From contig NZ_JAUEMJ010000002.1 in the NCBI RefSeq assembly GCF_030403505.1, positions 898,786-962,785 on the forward strand: 64,000 nucleotides of DNA. Reading direction: 5' to 3'. The position numbers were made by a program, and so were the translations under genes. Positions 17,300 through 26,347 of this stretch are shown in pieces. Position 1 is the first letter of the stretch, and each line of letters begins with the position of its first letter. This DNA comes from Glycomyces tritici. Its GTDB lineage: Bacteria > Actinomycetota > Actinomycetes > Mycobacteriales > Micromonosporaceae. The notes beneath the pieces are model-generated. The model was not told where the DNA came from. It did no database searches and worked only from the letters and a program-made list of their open reading frames with translations.

Positions 17300-17653
17300 C
17301 TAGTCGACCAACTGAATGATCGCCATAGGAGCGTTGTCGCCCTTGCGGTTCCCGGCCTTGATGATCCGGGTGTAGCCGCCTTCGCGGTTGGCGAAGCGGG
17401 GCGCAACCTGCTCGAACAGGTCGTGCGTGGCGTCCTTGTTGCGCAGCTTGGCCAGCGCCAGACGGCGGTGGTGCAGCGTGCCCTTCTTGCCGTGAGTGAT
17501 GAGCTTCTCGGCGTAGGGACGCAGGCGGCGAGCCTTGGTCAGCGTCGTGGTGATGCTGCCGTGCTCGAACAGGGAAGCCGCGAGGCCCGAGAGCATCAGC
17601 TTCTCGTGAGCCGGGGAACCACCCAGGCGCGGGCCCTTTGTGGGTTTGGGCAT
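17300..17653 (-). CDS. rplQ: 50S ribosomal protein bL17
   Basis: A 117-residue protein starting [20 protein letters not shown] and containing [24 protein letters not shown], diagnostic of L17. It lacks the long acidic C-terminal extension seen in some actinobacteria and ends at AIIQLVD. The start has a GAGGAG ribosome site. It lies 67 bp downstream of rpoA in the conserved order rpsK-rpoA-rplQ. It binds 23S rRNA near the exit tunnel region of the large subunit. Confidence 0.97.
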   Translation of the reverse strand: MPKPTKGPRLGGSPAHEKLMLSGLAASLFEHGSITTTLTKARRLRPYAEKLITHGKKGTLHHRRLALAKLRNKDATHDLFEQVAPRFANREGGYTRIIKAGNRKGDNAPMAIIQLVD

Positions 17654-17720
17654 TGTCTTGCTCCTCTTGGTTTGACGCGGCCGGCCGTCTTACGGAACCG
17701 ACCGCCAATGGTCGGGAAGC

Positions 17721-18767
17721 TTAGAGCTCCTCGGTCTCGCGGAGATCTTCACCGTCTTCTTCGTACTCGTCGTTGTCGGCGACCGGCGACCCGCCGTAGG
17801 CCACAGCGGCCTCGCTCGGGTCGAAGGTGCCGGGCGAGTCCTTGAGGCTCAGGCCCATGCCGGCGAGCTTCATCTTGACCTCGTCGATCGACTTCTGCCC
17901 GAAGTTCCTTATGTCGAGCAGGTCCGCCTCGGTGCGGTTGATCAGTTCGCCAACAGTGTTGACGCCCTCGCGCTTGAGGCAGTTGTACGACCGGACGGTC
18001 ATGTCCAGGTCCTCGATCGGCAGGGCCAGATCAGCAGCGAGCTGCTGGTCGGCCGGGCTGGGCCCGACGTCGATGCCCTCGGCCTCGGTGTCGAGCTCGC
18101 GGTACAGGCCGAACAGCTCCACCAGGGTGGAACCGGCCGACGCGAGCGCGGTGCGCGGCGTCGTGGACGGCTTGGACTCGACGTCGACGGTGAGCTTGTC
18201 GAAGTCGGTGCGCTGCTCGACGCGGGTCGCGTCGACGGAGTAGGCCACCTTGAGCACGGGCGAGTAGATCGAGTCGACCGGGATGCGGCCGATCTCGTTG
18301 GTCTCCCCCTTGTTGGCCGGCGACGAGACATAGCCTCGGCCGCGCTCCACCACGAACTCCATGTCGATGCGGCCCTTGGAGTTCAAGGTCGCAAGCTTGA
18401 GTTCGGGGTTGTGGACCTGCACGCCGGCGGGCGGCTGGATGTCCCCGGCGAGCACCTCGCCCGGGCCTTCCTTGCGCAGGTACATGGTGGCCGGCTCGTC
18501 GTTCTCCGAGGAGACGCAGATCTGCTTGACGTTCAGCACCAGTTCGACGACGTCTTCTTTCACGCCGGGAATGGTGGAGAACTCGTGCAGGACGCCGTCG
18601 ATCTTGATCGACGTGACCGCCGCGCCCGGGATGGACGACAGCAGCGTGCGCCGCAGCGAGTTGCCGAGCGTGTAGCCGAAACCGGGCTCCAGGGGTTCGA
18701 TCGTGAACTTGGAGCGGGTCGGGCTGATCTGCTGCTCGGAGAGCGTGGGCCGCTGAGTGATAAGCAC
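17721..18767 (-). CDS. rpoA: RNA polymerase alpha subunit
   Basis: A 348-residue subunit. The N-terminal domain (about 1-230) begins [20 protein letters not shown] and contains [21 protein letters not shown], the dimerisation core. The C-terminal domain (about 250-320) has [20 protein letters not shown] and [19 protein letters not shown], used for UP-element and activator contact. An acidic tail ([18 protein letters not shown]) is usual in actinobacteria. GTG start with AAAGGAAA about ten bases upstream. It is essential and cotranscribed with rpsM-rpsK and rplQ. Confidence 0.98.
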   Translation of the reverse strand: MLITQRPTLSEQQISPTRSKFTIEPLEPGFGYTLGNSLRRTLLSSIPGAAVTSIKIDGVLHEFSTIPGVKEDVVELVLNVKQICVSSENDEPATMYLRKEGPGEVLAGDIQPPAGVQVHNPELKLATLNSKGRIDMEFVVERGRGYVSSPANKGETNEIGRIPVDSIYSPVLKVAYSVDATRVEQRTDFDKLTVDVESKPSTTPRTALASAGSTLVELFGLYRELDTEAEGIDVGPSPADQQLAADLALPIEDLDMTVRSYNCLKREGVNTVGELINRTEADLLDIRNFGQKSIDEVKMKLAGMGLSLKDSPGTFDPSEAAVAYGGSPVADNDEYEEDGEDLRETEEL

Positions 18768-18863
18768 TGTTGCGTGTTTCCTTTGTTCGGGGCGCCCACT
18801 ATTTGACGCCTAAAACTCATGGATTCTTCGGTGACGATATCCGCTTGGGTGACGCTGCGCGTA

Positions 18864-19262
18864 TTAGACGCGGCGACGCTTCGGCGGCCGGCAGCCGTTG
18901 TGCGGCTGCGGGGTGACGTCGTTGATCGAGCCGACCTCGAGGCCGACGGCCTGGAGGGAGCGGATCGCGGTCTCGCGGCCCGAACCCGGGCCCTTGACGT
19001 AGACGTCGACCTTGCGCATGCCGTTGTCCATCGCACGGCGGGCGGCGGCCTCGGCGGCCATCTGCGCGGCGTACGGGGTGGACTTGCGCGAGCCCTTGAA
19101 ACCGACCTGGCCGGACGAGGCCCAGGCGATGACCGCACCGGTCGGGTCGGTGATCGACACGATGGTGTTGTTGAAGGTGCTCTTGATGTGGGCGTGCCCG
19201 TGGGGCACGTTCTTCTTCTTGGCGCGCGGGTTCTTGGAACCGCCGCGAGTCTTCGGTGGCAT
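18864..19262 (-). CDS. rpsK: 30S ribosomal protein uS11
   Basis: A 132-residue protein with [21 protein letters not shown] and [20 protein letters not shown], the family signature, and a basic C-terminus ([10 protein letters not shown]). It binds the 16S platform. AGGAGA lies upstream of the ATG. It follows rpsM by 11 bp. Unlike many bacteria, rpsD does not lie between rpsK and rpoA; it is upstream of infA in this window. Confidence 0.98.
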   Translation of the reverse strand: MPPKTRGGSKNPRAKKKNVPHGHAHIKSTFNNTIVSITDPTGAVIAWASSGQVGFKGSRKSTPYAAQMAAEAAARRAMDNGMRKVDVYVKGPGSGRETAIRSLQAVGLEVGSINDVTPQPHNGCRPPKRRRV

Positions 19263-19273
19263 CAGCTGGTCTC

Positions 19274-19648
19274 CTAACGTGCCTTCTTCTTGCCCGCGAC
19301 GGTCTTCTTCGGACCCTTGCGAGTACGGGCATTGGTCTTGGTCCGCTGACCGTGGACCGGAAGGCCGTAGCGGTGACGGAGACCCTGGTAGCAGTTGATC
19401 TCGATCTTGCGGCGAATGTCCGCCTGCACCTCGCGGCGCAGGTCACCTTCGACCTGGTAGTGCTCTTCGATGTGGGTACGAAGCTGCACGAGCTCTTCGT
19501 CGGTGAGGTCCTTGACGCGCTTGTCGCGGTCGAGGCCGGTCGCCGCGATCGTCTCAAGCGAGCGCGTGCGGCCGATGCCGAAAATGTAGGTGAGTGCGAT
19601 CTCCAGGCGCTTGTCGCGCGGGAGGTCGACTCCAACCAGGCGTGCCAT
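19274..19648 (-). CDS. rpsM: 30S ribosomal protein uS13
   Basis: A 124-residue protein starting [20 protein letters not shown] with the HhH-like region [38 protein letters not shown] is the conserved C-terminal tail that reaches the P-site tRNA. AGGAG precedes the ATG. Order infA-rpmJ-rpsM-rpsK is the usual one. Confidence 0.98.
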   Translation of the reverse strand: MARLVGVDLPRDKRLEIALTYIFGIGRTRSLETIAATGLDRDKRVKDLTDEELVQLRTHIEEHYQVEGDLRREVQADIRRKIEINCYQGLRHRYGLPVHGQRTKTNARTRKGPKKTVAGKKKAR

Positions 19649-19817
19649 TCAGGCGTACTCCTAGCGTTGTCGGAGGTCTGACCACTGCCTTCTCGTCGGG
19701 GTCTGATCCCCTGCCCTGATGGGCGATGCGAGCCTCGGCCTCCGAGCCGAGGGTTGTGCTTGCGCACTGGCGGCGGTTTCCCCTTCTGGGGCCTTTCTTG
19801 CTGGCGTATGTGCTGCG

Positions 19818-19934
19818 TTAGCCCTGACGCTGCTTGTGACGCGGGTCGGACGAGCAGATAACCATCACTCGTCCGTGCCTGCGGATCACGCGGCAGTTCT
19901 TGCAGATCACTTTGACGCTCGGCTTGACTTTCAC
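19818..19934 (-). CDS. rpmJ: 50S ribosomal protein bL36 (zinc-binding form)
   Basis: A 38-residue gene reading [20 protein letters not shown], then [18 protein letters not shown], from a GTG at 19934. The four zinc ligands are present (Cys11, Cys14, Cys27, His32), so this is the C+ type, used when zinc is sufficient. It lies between infA (27 bp upstream) and rpsM (169 bp downstream), its normal position in actinobacteria. The upstream ribosome site is a modest AGGA. Confidence 0.95.
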   Translation of the reverse strand: MKVKPSVKVICKNCRVIRRHGRVMVICSSDPRHKQRQG

Positions 19935-19961
19935 GAGTCCTACTTACGTGTAGAAGTCAGG

Positions 19962-20183
19962 TCAGCGGTAGCGGTAGACAATCCGCCCGCGCGACAGGTC
20001 GTACGGCGAGAGCTCCACCACGACCCGGTCCTCGGGGAGGATTCGGATGTAGTTCTGGCGCATCTTGCCACTGATGTGGGCGAGTACTTTGTGGCCGTTG
20101 GTGAGCTCCACCCGGAACATTGCGTTCGGGAGGGACTCGACGACCTTGCCCTCAATCTCGATGGCACCGTCTTTTTTCGGCAT
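19962..20183 (-). CDS. infA: Translation initiation factor IF-1
   Basis: A 73-residue OB-fold protein: [20 protein letters not shown], then [20 protein letters not shown] and [22 protein letters not shown]-1 usually starts MAKKDGAIE, so Pro at position 2 is a minor variant. GGAGG stands upstream of the ATG at 20183. It occupies the ribosomal A site during initiation. It heads the rpmJ-rpsM-rpsK-rpoA-rplQ operon. Confidence 0.97.
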   Translation of the reverse strand: MPKKDGAIEIEGKVVESLPNAMFRVELTNGHKVLAHISGKMRQNYIRILPEDRVVVELSPYDLSRGRIVYRYR

Positions 20184-20449
20184 GTCCTCCGCTACCGTGA
20201 CAACTCGGTCTGAAAACCCCGCACCCATGATCAGGTCGGAGCTACTGGCACGCCGGTCCGAGGATTCGGGCGGCGCGGAAACGGTGCTGCGCTTCGCCGG
20301 TCGCATCCGGTTTCGTTCTGCAACGACATTCGGAGCGACCCATGGCGACCCACTCGGGGACGCACTGCACCACTGAGCGAGTCTACTCGCGTCCCAATAC
20401 CGCCTACCAGGGGGTTGACCGTGACGGAGGGCACTGGAACGAAAGCGGG
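20184..20449 (-). other. Upstream region of the infA operon
   Basis: No gene is visible. The stretch should contain the promoter of the infA-rpmJ-rpsM-rpsK-rpoA-rplQ operon, because hairpins at 20450-20521 close off rpsD transcription. I could not identify a convincing -35/-10 pair. Confidence 0.5.
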
Positions 20450-20521
20450 GCGCCGCCCGGTCTCCCGGTCGCCCGGGAAGCCGGGCGGCGCTCACTGCTC
20501 GGCTGAACTTCAGCCGAGCAG
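20450..20521 (-). terminator. Tandem hairpins after rpsD
   Basis: Two stems lie back to back. CTGCTCGGCTGA / TCAGCCGAGCAG (20495-20521) has 12 bp and a three-base loop. GCGCCGCCCGG / CCGGGCGGCGC (20450-20491) has 11 bp and a 20-base loop. They begin 13 bp past the rpsD stop and should insulate rpsD from the infA operon. Confidence 0.85.
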
Positions 20522-20533
20522 AGCTCGCACGCT

Positions 20534-21139
20534 TTACTTCGAGTAGAACTCGACGATGAGCTGCTCGTCGCAGATCACGGGGACCTGCTTGCGCTCGGGC
20601 ACCGAGAGGAAGCGGGCGATCAGGCCTTCGAGGTGAGCCTCGATGTAGGCCGGAGTCACTTCGCCCGCCCAGGCGCCGGCGGCGGCCAGCTGGAACGGCG
20701 TGGTCTCGCGGGACTTCTTGCGCACCTGCACGAAGTCGCCGGCCTTGAGCCGGTAGGACGCGATGTCGACCTTGCGGCCGTTCACGGTGAAGTGGCCGTG
20801 GTTCACGAACTGCCGCGCCTGGTAGATGGTGCGGGCGAATCCGGCGCGGAGCACGAAGGCGTCCAGGCGGGACTCGAGCAGCGTCACCAGGTTCTCACCG
20901 GTCTTGCCGGGCTTGCGCACGGCCTCGGCGTAGGCGTTCCGCAGCTGGCGCTCAGAGATGTTGTACTGGGCGCGCAGACGCTGCTTCTCGACGAGCTGGT
21001 TCTTGTAGTCCGATTCCTTCTTGCGGCCGCGGCCGTGCTGCCCCGGAGGGTAGGGACGGCGCTCCATGTACTTGGCGGCCTTCGGCGTCAGAGCGATGCC
21101 GAGGGATCGGGAAAGCTTGACTTTCGCCTTAGCTTGCAA
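20534..21139 (-). CDS. rpsD: 30S ribosomal protein uS4 (zinc-free form, TTG start)
   Basis: A 201-residue S4 protein. It begins [20 protein letters not shown] from a TTG at 21139, chosen because GGAGAG lies seven bases upstream and because homologues begin at this point; the longer frame adds about 16 unrelated residues. [19 protein letters not shown] and the S4 domain ([32 protein letters not shown]) are clear. The N-terminal Cys cluster of zinc-binding S4 is absent, so this is the C-minus form. Stand-alone rpsD is known in Streptomyces, but here it lies directly upstream of infA, separated by tandem terminators. Confidence 0.95.
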   Translation of the reverse strand: MQAKAKVKLSRSLGIALTPKAAKYMERRPYPPGQHGRGRKKESDYKNQLVEKQRLRAQYNISERQLRNAYAEAVRKPGKTGENLVTLLESRLDAFVLRAGFARTIYQARQFVNHGHFTVNGRKVDIASYRLKAGDFVQVRKKSRETTPFQLAAAGAWAGEVTPAYIEAHLEGLIARFLSVPERKQVPVICDEQLIVEFYSK

Positions 21140-21336
21140 TGATCTCTCCAGTAATTCATGCGTCGCCTCGAAGAAGATACGAGGCACAGTACGCTCCTGA
21201 CCAGCAGGAACGCGTGAGTGTAGCGCGCTCAGTTATGCACTCAAGGGAACCTCGAGGACTGGCGCGCACACGGTGATGCAGTAGCCGACGCCGCGGAGAA
21301 GACCGCGGGTCAACTCAGCCAGGGTACTCGCCGTGC

Positions 21337-22386
21337 TCAGGAGCGTCGAGCACGGGCCTCTGCGAGAGTGACCAGGCGCTCTACGAGCTCGCCGTACGAG
21401 ATGCCGTAGGCCGCGAAAGCCTGGGGCACGCCGCTCATCGGCGTCATGCCCGGCATGGTGTTCACCTCATTGAGGTAGACGACACCGTCCTCGCCGAGGA
21501 AGCAGTCGACTCGGGCCAGGTCGCGGCAGTCCAGCAGCCGGAAGACCTTGCGCGCGAGCGCCTGGGCCTGCTCGGCCACGCCCTCGGGGTAGTCCGGGTG
21601 GAGGTTGAACGGCTCGGGGTTGTCGAGGTACTTGGCCTCGAAGTCGAACCAGCCGTCCTCGCCCTTGGCGAGGACCTCGAGCGGGAACGTGATCTCCAGG
21701 TCGCCGTCGAGCGTCTCGACGACGCCCATCTCGATCTCGCGGGCGTTCTCGAAGGCCGCCTCGAAGACGACCTTGTCGTCGACCTCGCGGGCCTTCTCGA
21801 CGGCCGTGGCGAGCTCGGCGCCCGAGTTGACCTTGCTGATGCCGAGGCTCGAACCCGCGCGGGCGGGCTTGACGAAGATCGGCAGGCCGAGCTTGTTGAT
21901 CACGGCTTCGGCGTCGAGCTTCTCGCCGGCCTTGAGGACGTCGAACGCGCCCTGCGGCACGCCTTCGGCGGCGAGGAGGCGCTTGCTGAACTCCTTGTCC
22001 ATGCACAGCGAGCTCGAGAGCACGCCGGAGCCGACATAGGGGGCGCCGGCCATCTCGAACAGGCCCTGGATCGTGCCGTCCTCGCCGAAGGGGCCGTGCA
22101 GGACCGGGAAGAGGACGTCGGCGATCGGCTGCGAGCCCGGGCCGAGGTCGATCGCGACGGCCTTGCCGGCTTCGGCGGTGACCTCGGGAAGGGCCTCGGG
22201 GGACTCGATCGCGAACGTGGTGTCGGGCGCGAGCTCGACCCATTCGCCGCTGCGGGTGATGCCGATCGTGGTGACGTCGAAGCCCCGCTCGCGCAGGGCC
22301 TTGGCCACGCCGGAGCCGGAGGCGCACGAGACCGGCTGCTCCACACTGCGTCCGCCGAAGAAGACGGCGACGGTCGGTTTACTCAT
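21337..22386 (-). CDS. ddl: D-alanine--D-alanine ligase
   Basis: A 349-residue ATP-grasp enzyme making the D-Ala-D-Ala end of peptidoglycan precursors. Visible motifs are [15 protein letters not shown], the ATP-binding [15 protein letters not shown], the omega loop [12 protein letters not shown] (its Tyr is typical of true Ddl rather than VanA-type D-Lac ligases), and [13 protein letters not shown]. The N-terminal motif is [10 protein letters not shown] where E(H/R)EVS is usual, leaving the first Glu but changing the next two residues. The ATG overlaps the gpsA stop by eight bases, so plsC-gpsA-ddl form one operon. Confidence 0.95.
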   Translation of the reverse strand: MSKPTVAVFFGGRSVEQPVSCASGSGVAKALRERGFDVTTIGITRSGEWVELAPDTTFAIESPEALPEVTAEAGKAVAIDLGPGSQPIADVLFPVLHGPFGEDGTIQGLFEMAGAPYVGSGVLSSSLCMDKEFSKRLLAAEGVPQGAFDVLKAGEKLDAEAVINKLGLPIFVKPARAGSSLGISKVNSGAELATAVEKAREVDDKVVFEAAFENAREIEMGVVETLDGDLEITFPLEVLAKGEDGWFDFEAKYLDNPEPFNLHPDYPEGVAEQAQALARKVFRLLDCRDLARVDCFLGEDGVVYLNEVNTMPGMTPMSGVPQAFAAYGISYGELVERLVTLAEARARRS

Positions 22387-23398
22387 TGTCGGACCTCAAA
22401 CTGTCGATTTCGGGTTTGGTCTCGCGTCCCATGAGTTCGGCGACCGCGGCTCTGGGGTCGAGTCCTTCGTGGCAGACCCGTTCCACGGCATCGCAGATCG
22501 GCATCTCCACGCCCACCTTGCGGGCGAGGTCGGTGATGGAACGGCAGCTCTTGACGCCCTCGGCGGTCTGCTTGGTGACGCGGGCGGCCTCTTCCAAGGT
22601 GGCCCCGAGCCCCAGCTGCTCGCCGAAGGTGTGATTGCGCGACAGGGGGGACGAGCAGGTCGCGACGAGGTCGCCGAGCCCGGCGAGCCCGGCGAACGTG
22701 GTCGGGTCCGCGCCCAGCCGCGTGCCGAGACGGGTGGTCTCGGCGAGGCCGCGGGTGATGATCGTGGCCTTCGTGTTGTCGCCCATGCCCATGCCCGCGG
22801 CCATGCCGTAGGCGAGGGCGATGACGTTCTTGACCGCGCCGCCGAGCTCGCAGCCGACGACGTCGGTGTTCGTGTACGGGCGGAAGTAGGAGGTGGTGAC
22901 GGCCTTCTGCACGTCGACCGCGCGGCCGTGGTCGATGCACGCCACGACCGAGGCCGTGGGCTGCTCCTCGGCGATCTCGCGGGCGAGGTTCGGGCCCGAC
23001 AGGACCGCGATGCGCGATTCGGCCGCGCCCGTGACCTCGGCGATGACCTCGGTCATGCGCTCGGTCGAGCCGAGCTCGATGCCCTTCATGAGGCTCAGGA
23101 GGGTCGCGACCGGCTCCAGGTGCTCCTTCCAGACGGCGAGGTTGCCGCGCAGCGTCTGGCTCGGGACGGACAGGACCACGAGGTCCGCGCCGCGCAGCGC
23201 GACGGCCGCGTCGTCAGTGGCGCTCACCAGGCGCGGCAGGTCGATGTCCGGGAAGTAGTCCGGGTTGCGGTGGGTCGAATTGATCGCCTCGGCGATTTCG
23301 GCCCGCCTGGCCCACACGGTGACCGGCGTCCCGGCATCGGCGAGAATCTTGGCGAACACGGTTCCCCAGGAACCGGCCCCCATGACGGCTGCTCTCAC
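22379..23398 (-). CDS. gpsA: NAD(P)-dependent glycerol-3-phosphate dehydrogenase
   Basis: A 339-residue cytoplasmic enzyme interconverting dihydroxyacetone phosphate and sn-glycerol-3-phosphate for phospholipid synthesis. The Rossmann motif is [41 protein letters not shown] and the catalytic Lys in [21 protein letters not shown] are family signatures. The GTG start at 23398 overlaps the plsC stop (GTGA); the long open frame extending upstream is only read-through on the same strand. Placement between an acyltransferase and ddl is conserved in actinobacteria. Confidence 0.96.
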   Translation of the reverse strand: MRAAVMGAGSWGTVFAKILADAGTPVTVWARRAEIAEAINSTHRNPDYFPDIDLPRLVSATDDAAVALRGADLVVLSVPSQTLRGNLAVWKEHLEPVATLLSLMKGIELGSTERMTEVIAEVTGAAESRIAVLSGPNLAREIAEEQPTASVVACIDHGRAVDVQKAVTTSYFRPYTNTDVVGCELGGAVKNVIALAYGMAAGMGMGDNTKATIITRGLAETTRLGTRLGADPTTFAGLAGLGDLVATCSSPLSRNHTFGEQLGLGATLEEAARVTKQTAEGVKSCRSITDLARKVGVEMPICDAVERVCHEGLDPRAAVAELMGRETKPEIDSLRSDNE

Positions 23399-24165
23399 TC
23401 GGAAGACTCGCTTTCGTCGGATCGGTGCTGCCGGGGATCGAACAAAGGGGGTGCTTTCTGGCCGCGGATCTCGGCGAGGCCGTCGCGCAGGGCCTCCATG
23501 ATGCGGTCGGTGACCGCGGCGAGGTCCTCGCGGGTGGGCTCCTTGCCCTCCCAAGGGGAGAGGTCGACGGCCGGGAGCGCCCGGACCGTGACGGGCTTGC
23601 GGCCGATCTTGAACTTGGGGTCGCGCTTGCGGTCGTGGATGCCGAGGGCGCCCCACTGCACGATCGGGACCACGGGCGCGCCGGAGTCGAGCGCGAGGCG
23701 GGCGATGCCGGTCTTGCCGCGCATCGGCCAGCGGTCCGGCTCCTTCGTGACCGTGCCCTCCGGGGACATGATGACCACGTGCCCTTGGGCGAGTTCGTGT
23801 TCGAGGGTGCGCAGCGAGTCGGCCGCCTCGGCGCTGCCGCGCTTGACGGGGATCTGGCCGGTGCTGCGCACGAGCGGGCCGACCACGGGGATGCGGACGA
23901 TCGACTCCTTGAGGAGGAACCGGGGGTGGCGGCCGGCGTTGTACACGTAGTGGACGACCAGGAGCGGGTCGATGTCCGAGTAGTGGTTCCAGACCAGGAT
24001 CGCGGGGCCCTCGAGCGGGATGTTCTCCATGCCCGACCACGAGCGCTCGGTGAGTCCCAGCATGGCGCCCTTGACGAGGTTCGCGTAGATGCGGACGTCG
24101 GGGCGGAGGGCGTCGCCGCCGCGGCGGCGGAAGGTGTACTGCGCCTCGGGCCTCGGCTCGGTCAC
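23395..24165 (-). CDS. plsC: 1-acyl-sn-glycerol-3-phosphate acyltransferase
   Basis: A 256-residue membrane-associated acyltransferase. Motif I is NHYSDID (HX4D). Motif III is [11 protein letters not shown], where Glu and Gly bind the phosphate. [10 protein letters not shown] is motif IV. It acylates lysophosphatidate to phosphatidate, using the product pathway of the adjacent gpsA. The start is a GTG with no strong ribosome site. First gene of plsC-gpsA-ddl; a 13-bp palindrome lies 75 bp upstream. Confidence 0.92.
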   Translation of the reverse strand: MTEPRPEAQYTFRRRGGDALRPDVRIYANLVKGAMLGLTERSWSGMENIPLEGPAILVWNHYSDIDPLLVVHYVYNAGRHPRFLLKESIVRIPVVGPLVRSTGQIPVKRGSAEAADSLRTLEHELAQGHVVIMSPEGTVTKEPDRWPMRGKTGIARLALDSGAPVVPIVQWGALGIHDRKRDPKFKIGRKPVTVRALPAVDLSPWEGKEPTREDLAAVTDRIMEALRDGLAEIRGQKAPPLFDPRQHRSDESESSE

Positions 24166-24239
24166 CTGCTGGCTCGCTTTCTCAGGAGTCGGGCTGCGGC
24201 CGGATGGGCTCGGCCTGTGCCGTCGTGTACGGGATCGTC

Positions 24240-24252
24240 AGTGCATTGCACT
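24240..24252. promoter_or_regulatory. Palindrome upstream of plsC
   Basis: AGTGCATTGCACT is a perfect inverted repeat with a one-base centre, 75 bp before the plsC start. It may be an operator for the plsC-gpsA-ddl operon; the regulator is unknown. The rest of 24166-24503 (338 bp) contains no gene apart from the paired palindromes at 24416. Confidence 0.4.
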
Positions 24253-24415
24253 CTAACGCCCGCGCCGGGCCCTTCAGGCGACGGTAAGCAAAGGGTGGGG
24301 TTTGACTCCTCACCGCTGGTCTCGCCGCTACGTCGAGTGAACTCCCAGGTACGCGGCGCGCGGCCCGCGAACCGCCGCGCAGGGGCGGCGGTACCCGAGG
24401 GTTGCGCGAAACCCG

Positions 24416-24444
24416 CTATGATGTCATCATAGAGTCACTGTGAC
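24416..24444. promoter_or_regulatory. Two adjacent palindromes upstream of the small membrane protein
   Basis: CTATGATGTCATCATAG (24416-24432) is a perfect 8-bp inverted repeat around one base. One base later GTCACTGTGAC (24434-24444) is a perfect 5-bp inverted repeat. Their centres are 15 bp apart. The ATGATGTCATCAT core is the style of GntR or PadR operators. The pair lies about 60 bp before the small membrane protein at 24504. Confidence 0.5.
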
Positions 24445-24503
24445 ATCTACCTTGCCGACCGGACGTGTCGGCTCGATTCTCGACTCGACTCGGAGTGAGT
24501 GAC

Positions 24504-24731
24504 ATGAACTGGCGTCTCTTCGGCTGGCTCGCGGCCCTGTTCGGCGGCGCGGTCCTCGCCGTGATCATCGTGGTGAACGTGATCCAATTCGTGCTCGGAG
24601 CGATCGGCGGCATTCTCGCCTTCATCTTCAACTTCGCCCTCTTCATCGCCATCGTCGGCGGCATCGTCTGGCTCGGCCTCAAGGCCAAGAAGGCCATCGG
24701 CGGGCGCAACAACCCCCAGATCCGGAAGTAA
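24504..24731 (+). CDS. Small membrane protein, two transmembrane helices
   Basis: A 75-residue protein starting MNWRLFGWLAALFGGAVLAV. Two hydrophobic helices (about 5-30 and 33-58) are separated by a Gly pair, and the C-terminus is basic (KAKKAIGGRNNPQIRK). The ATG has GGAG about nine bases upstream; the GTG at 24465 is in frame but has no ribosome site. No known domain. It is preceded by a conspicuous pair of palindromes, suggesting dedicated regulation. Confidence 0.75.
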   Translation: MNWRLFGWLAALFGGAVLAVIIVVNVIQFVLGAIGGILAFIFNFALFIAIVGGIVWLGLKAKKAIGGRNNPQIRK

Positions 24732-24791
24732 CCCCCGGCGCTCCCCTGGCGGCCGCTCGCTTTCCCGGCCCGCATGGGCCAAGCTGAAACC

Positions 24792-24989
24792 ATGCAGGGC
24801 ACCGTCTCGAACTTCAACGAGGACACCTCCGGCGAGGTCGTCCTGGACAACGGCCGCCGCGTCGCCTTCGACGCGGCGGCCTTCGCCGTCTCCGGCCTGC
24901 GGTTCCTTCGCCTCGGCCAGCGCGTCCAGCTCGACGCCGACGCCGACGGCCGGGTCGTCGCCGTCAGGATCCCCACCATGCGCGCCTAG
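24792..24989 (+). CDS. Small cold-shock-like OB-fold protein
   Basis: A 65-residue protein: MQGTVSNFNEDTSGEVVLDN, then GRRVAFDAAAFAVSG. The G-V-x-F-x-E-D-x-S-G-x-V beginning follows the cold-shock domain pattern, but the aromatic RNP1/RNP2 residues of CspA are largely missing. It is therefore CSD-like rather than a standard cold-shock protein. A six-residue upstream extension (ATG 24774) is possible. It lies 60 bp after the small membrane protein and may be cotranscribed. Function unknown. Confidence 0.7.
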   Translation: MQGTVSNFNEDTSGEVVLDNGRRVAFDAAAFAVSGLRFLRLGQRVQLDADADGRVVAVRIPTMRA

Positions 24990-25064
24990 ACGCCGCGTGC
25001 ACGGCCTCCTCCGCGCGAGTGGCGGGCTTTCCGCGATTGGGCGAGTCCCAGTACCGTATGAAGC

Positions 25065-25982
25065 GTGAGTGTGGAACAGGACACTGTCGGGAACGGGGCG
25101 CCGCAGAGGCAGATCGCCGCCGCTGGCGGCCTGTTGTGGCGCAACGGCGAGCGCGGCCTCATCGAGGTGATCGCCGTGTGGCGCCCCCAGGTCGGGAACT
25201 GGTCGCTGCCGAAGGGCAAGCTCGACCCCGGCGAGCACCCGCTCACGGCGGCGTGCCGCGAGGTCGAGGAGGAGACCGGGATTCCGGTCATCCCGCAGAT
25301 GCGGCTGTGCCGGGCCTCGTATGTGCTGCCGAATCCCGAAGGGGACGTGCTGAAGTACGTCGACTACTGGTCGATGCGCACGGAGAAGCCGGATGCGGCG
25401 TTCACCGCTGACGAGGAGATCGGCGAGCGGCGCTGGATCACGCTCGCGGAGGCGCGTGAGGGGCTGACGCGGCCGCGGGACCAGCAGGTGCTCACGGCGT
25501 TCAGTGCGCTGCCGGCGGTGACCGCGACGGTGCTGCTGATGGCGCCGGCGGAGGTCGAGCAGACGTGGGACGGGCCCGAGGTGACCCGGCCGTTGAGCCG
25601 GCGGGGGCAGGACCAGGCGGTGCGGATGGCGGCGCTGGCGGCGCTGTACCAGCCGGATCGGGCGTTCAGCGCGACCGGCCGGGCGAGCGTGCAGACGCTG
25701 GAGCCGATCGCGCAGGCGGTGCGGTGCACGCTGAGCGGTGACACGGCGTTCGACACCGAAGCGCACGAACGCAATCCCGAGCGCTCGGGTGCGCGCCTGC
25801 GGGAACTGGCGGGCGGAGGCGGGACGGCGATCGTCTGCGCGGAGCCGGAAGTCGTGAGCGACACGGTCGCGATCCTCGCGGACGAGGACGGTGTCGAGAC
25901 CGCGGATGTGTCGACGAGGCCCGGCGAGGCGTGGGTGCTGTCGCTCTCGGGGCAGAAGCTCGTGGGCGTGGAGCGGCTCTAG
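25065..25982 (+). CDS. Nudix hydrolase with a degenerate histidine-phosphatase domain (MutT1-like)
   Basis: A 305-residue two-domain protein. The Nudix domain (about 15-145) has a complete Nudix box, GKLDPGEHPLTAACREVEEE then TGI at 51-73. The C-terminal half aligns with the histidine phosphatase domain of mycobacterial MutT1 (TWDGPEVTRPLSRRGQDQA; AFSATGRASVQTLEPIAQAV). The catalytic RHG of that domain is replaced by LMAPAEV at 158-164, so phosphatase activity should be lost. MutT1 removes 8-oxo-dGTP. GTG start; the true start could be the next GTG two codons on. Confidence 0.88.
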   Translation: MSVEQDTVGNGAPQRQIAAAGGLLWRNGERGLIEVIAVWRPQVGNWSLPKGKLDPGEHPLTAACREVEEETGIPVIPQMRLCRASYVLPNPEGDVLKYVDYWSMRTEKPDAAFTADEEIGERRWITLAEAREGLTRPRDQQVLTAFSALPAVTATVLLMAPAEVEQTWDGPEVTRPLSRRGQDQAVRMAALAALYQPDRAFSATGRASVQTLEPIAQAVRCTLSGDTAFDTEAHERNPERSGARLRELAGGGGTAIVCAEPEVVSDTVAILADEDGVETADVSTRPGEAWVLSLSGQKLVGVERL

Positions 25983-26347
25983 CGGATCGCGGTCGCTGCG
26001 GGGCGTTTCGCGCGCATGGGCAGAGGCGCTGGGGGCCGTGTTTCGGGCCCCCAGTACACACCCTGGCATAGGGGTACGACAGTCCCCTGGTTCCCCGGTT
26101 CGGCCGCGAGCGGTCGCGTTTCACGGGCGCGGGCGGCGGTCCTGAGCGCCGGGTCGGAGGCCTCCGATGAGCACTCCTGCATTGGGGTCCGACGTTCCTC
26201 GCGGCCGTGGCGGGCGTCACGGCGCTCAGCAGGACCGCATTCCCGCCCCCTGGACCGCTCAGGTGCCTCCTGCGGGGGCTGCGCGGTACCGTTGGCCGCC
26301 CACTGCTCTGTGTGCGCCCTGGCGCGCCTACAAGGAGGAATGCCGCC
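25983..26347 (+). other. 365-bp intergenic region before the alditol oxidase
   Basis: No gene with support. It contains the perfect palindrome TCGGAGGCCTCCGA at 26154-26167, about 180 bp before the oxidase start, which could be an operator. Confidence 0.4.

Noticed and set aside
22379..24040. A 553-codon open frame extending gpsA upstream
   Set aside because: The extension is out-of-frame plsC on the same strand; gpsA starts at the GTG that gives the standard Rossmann N-terminus.
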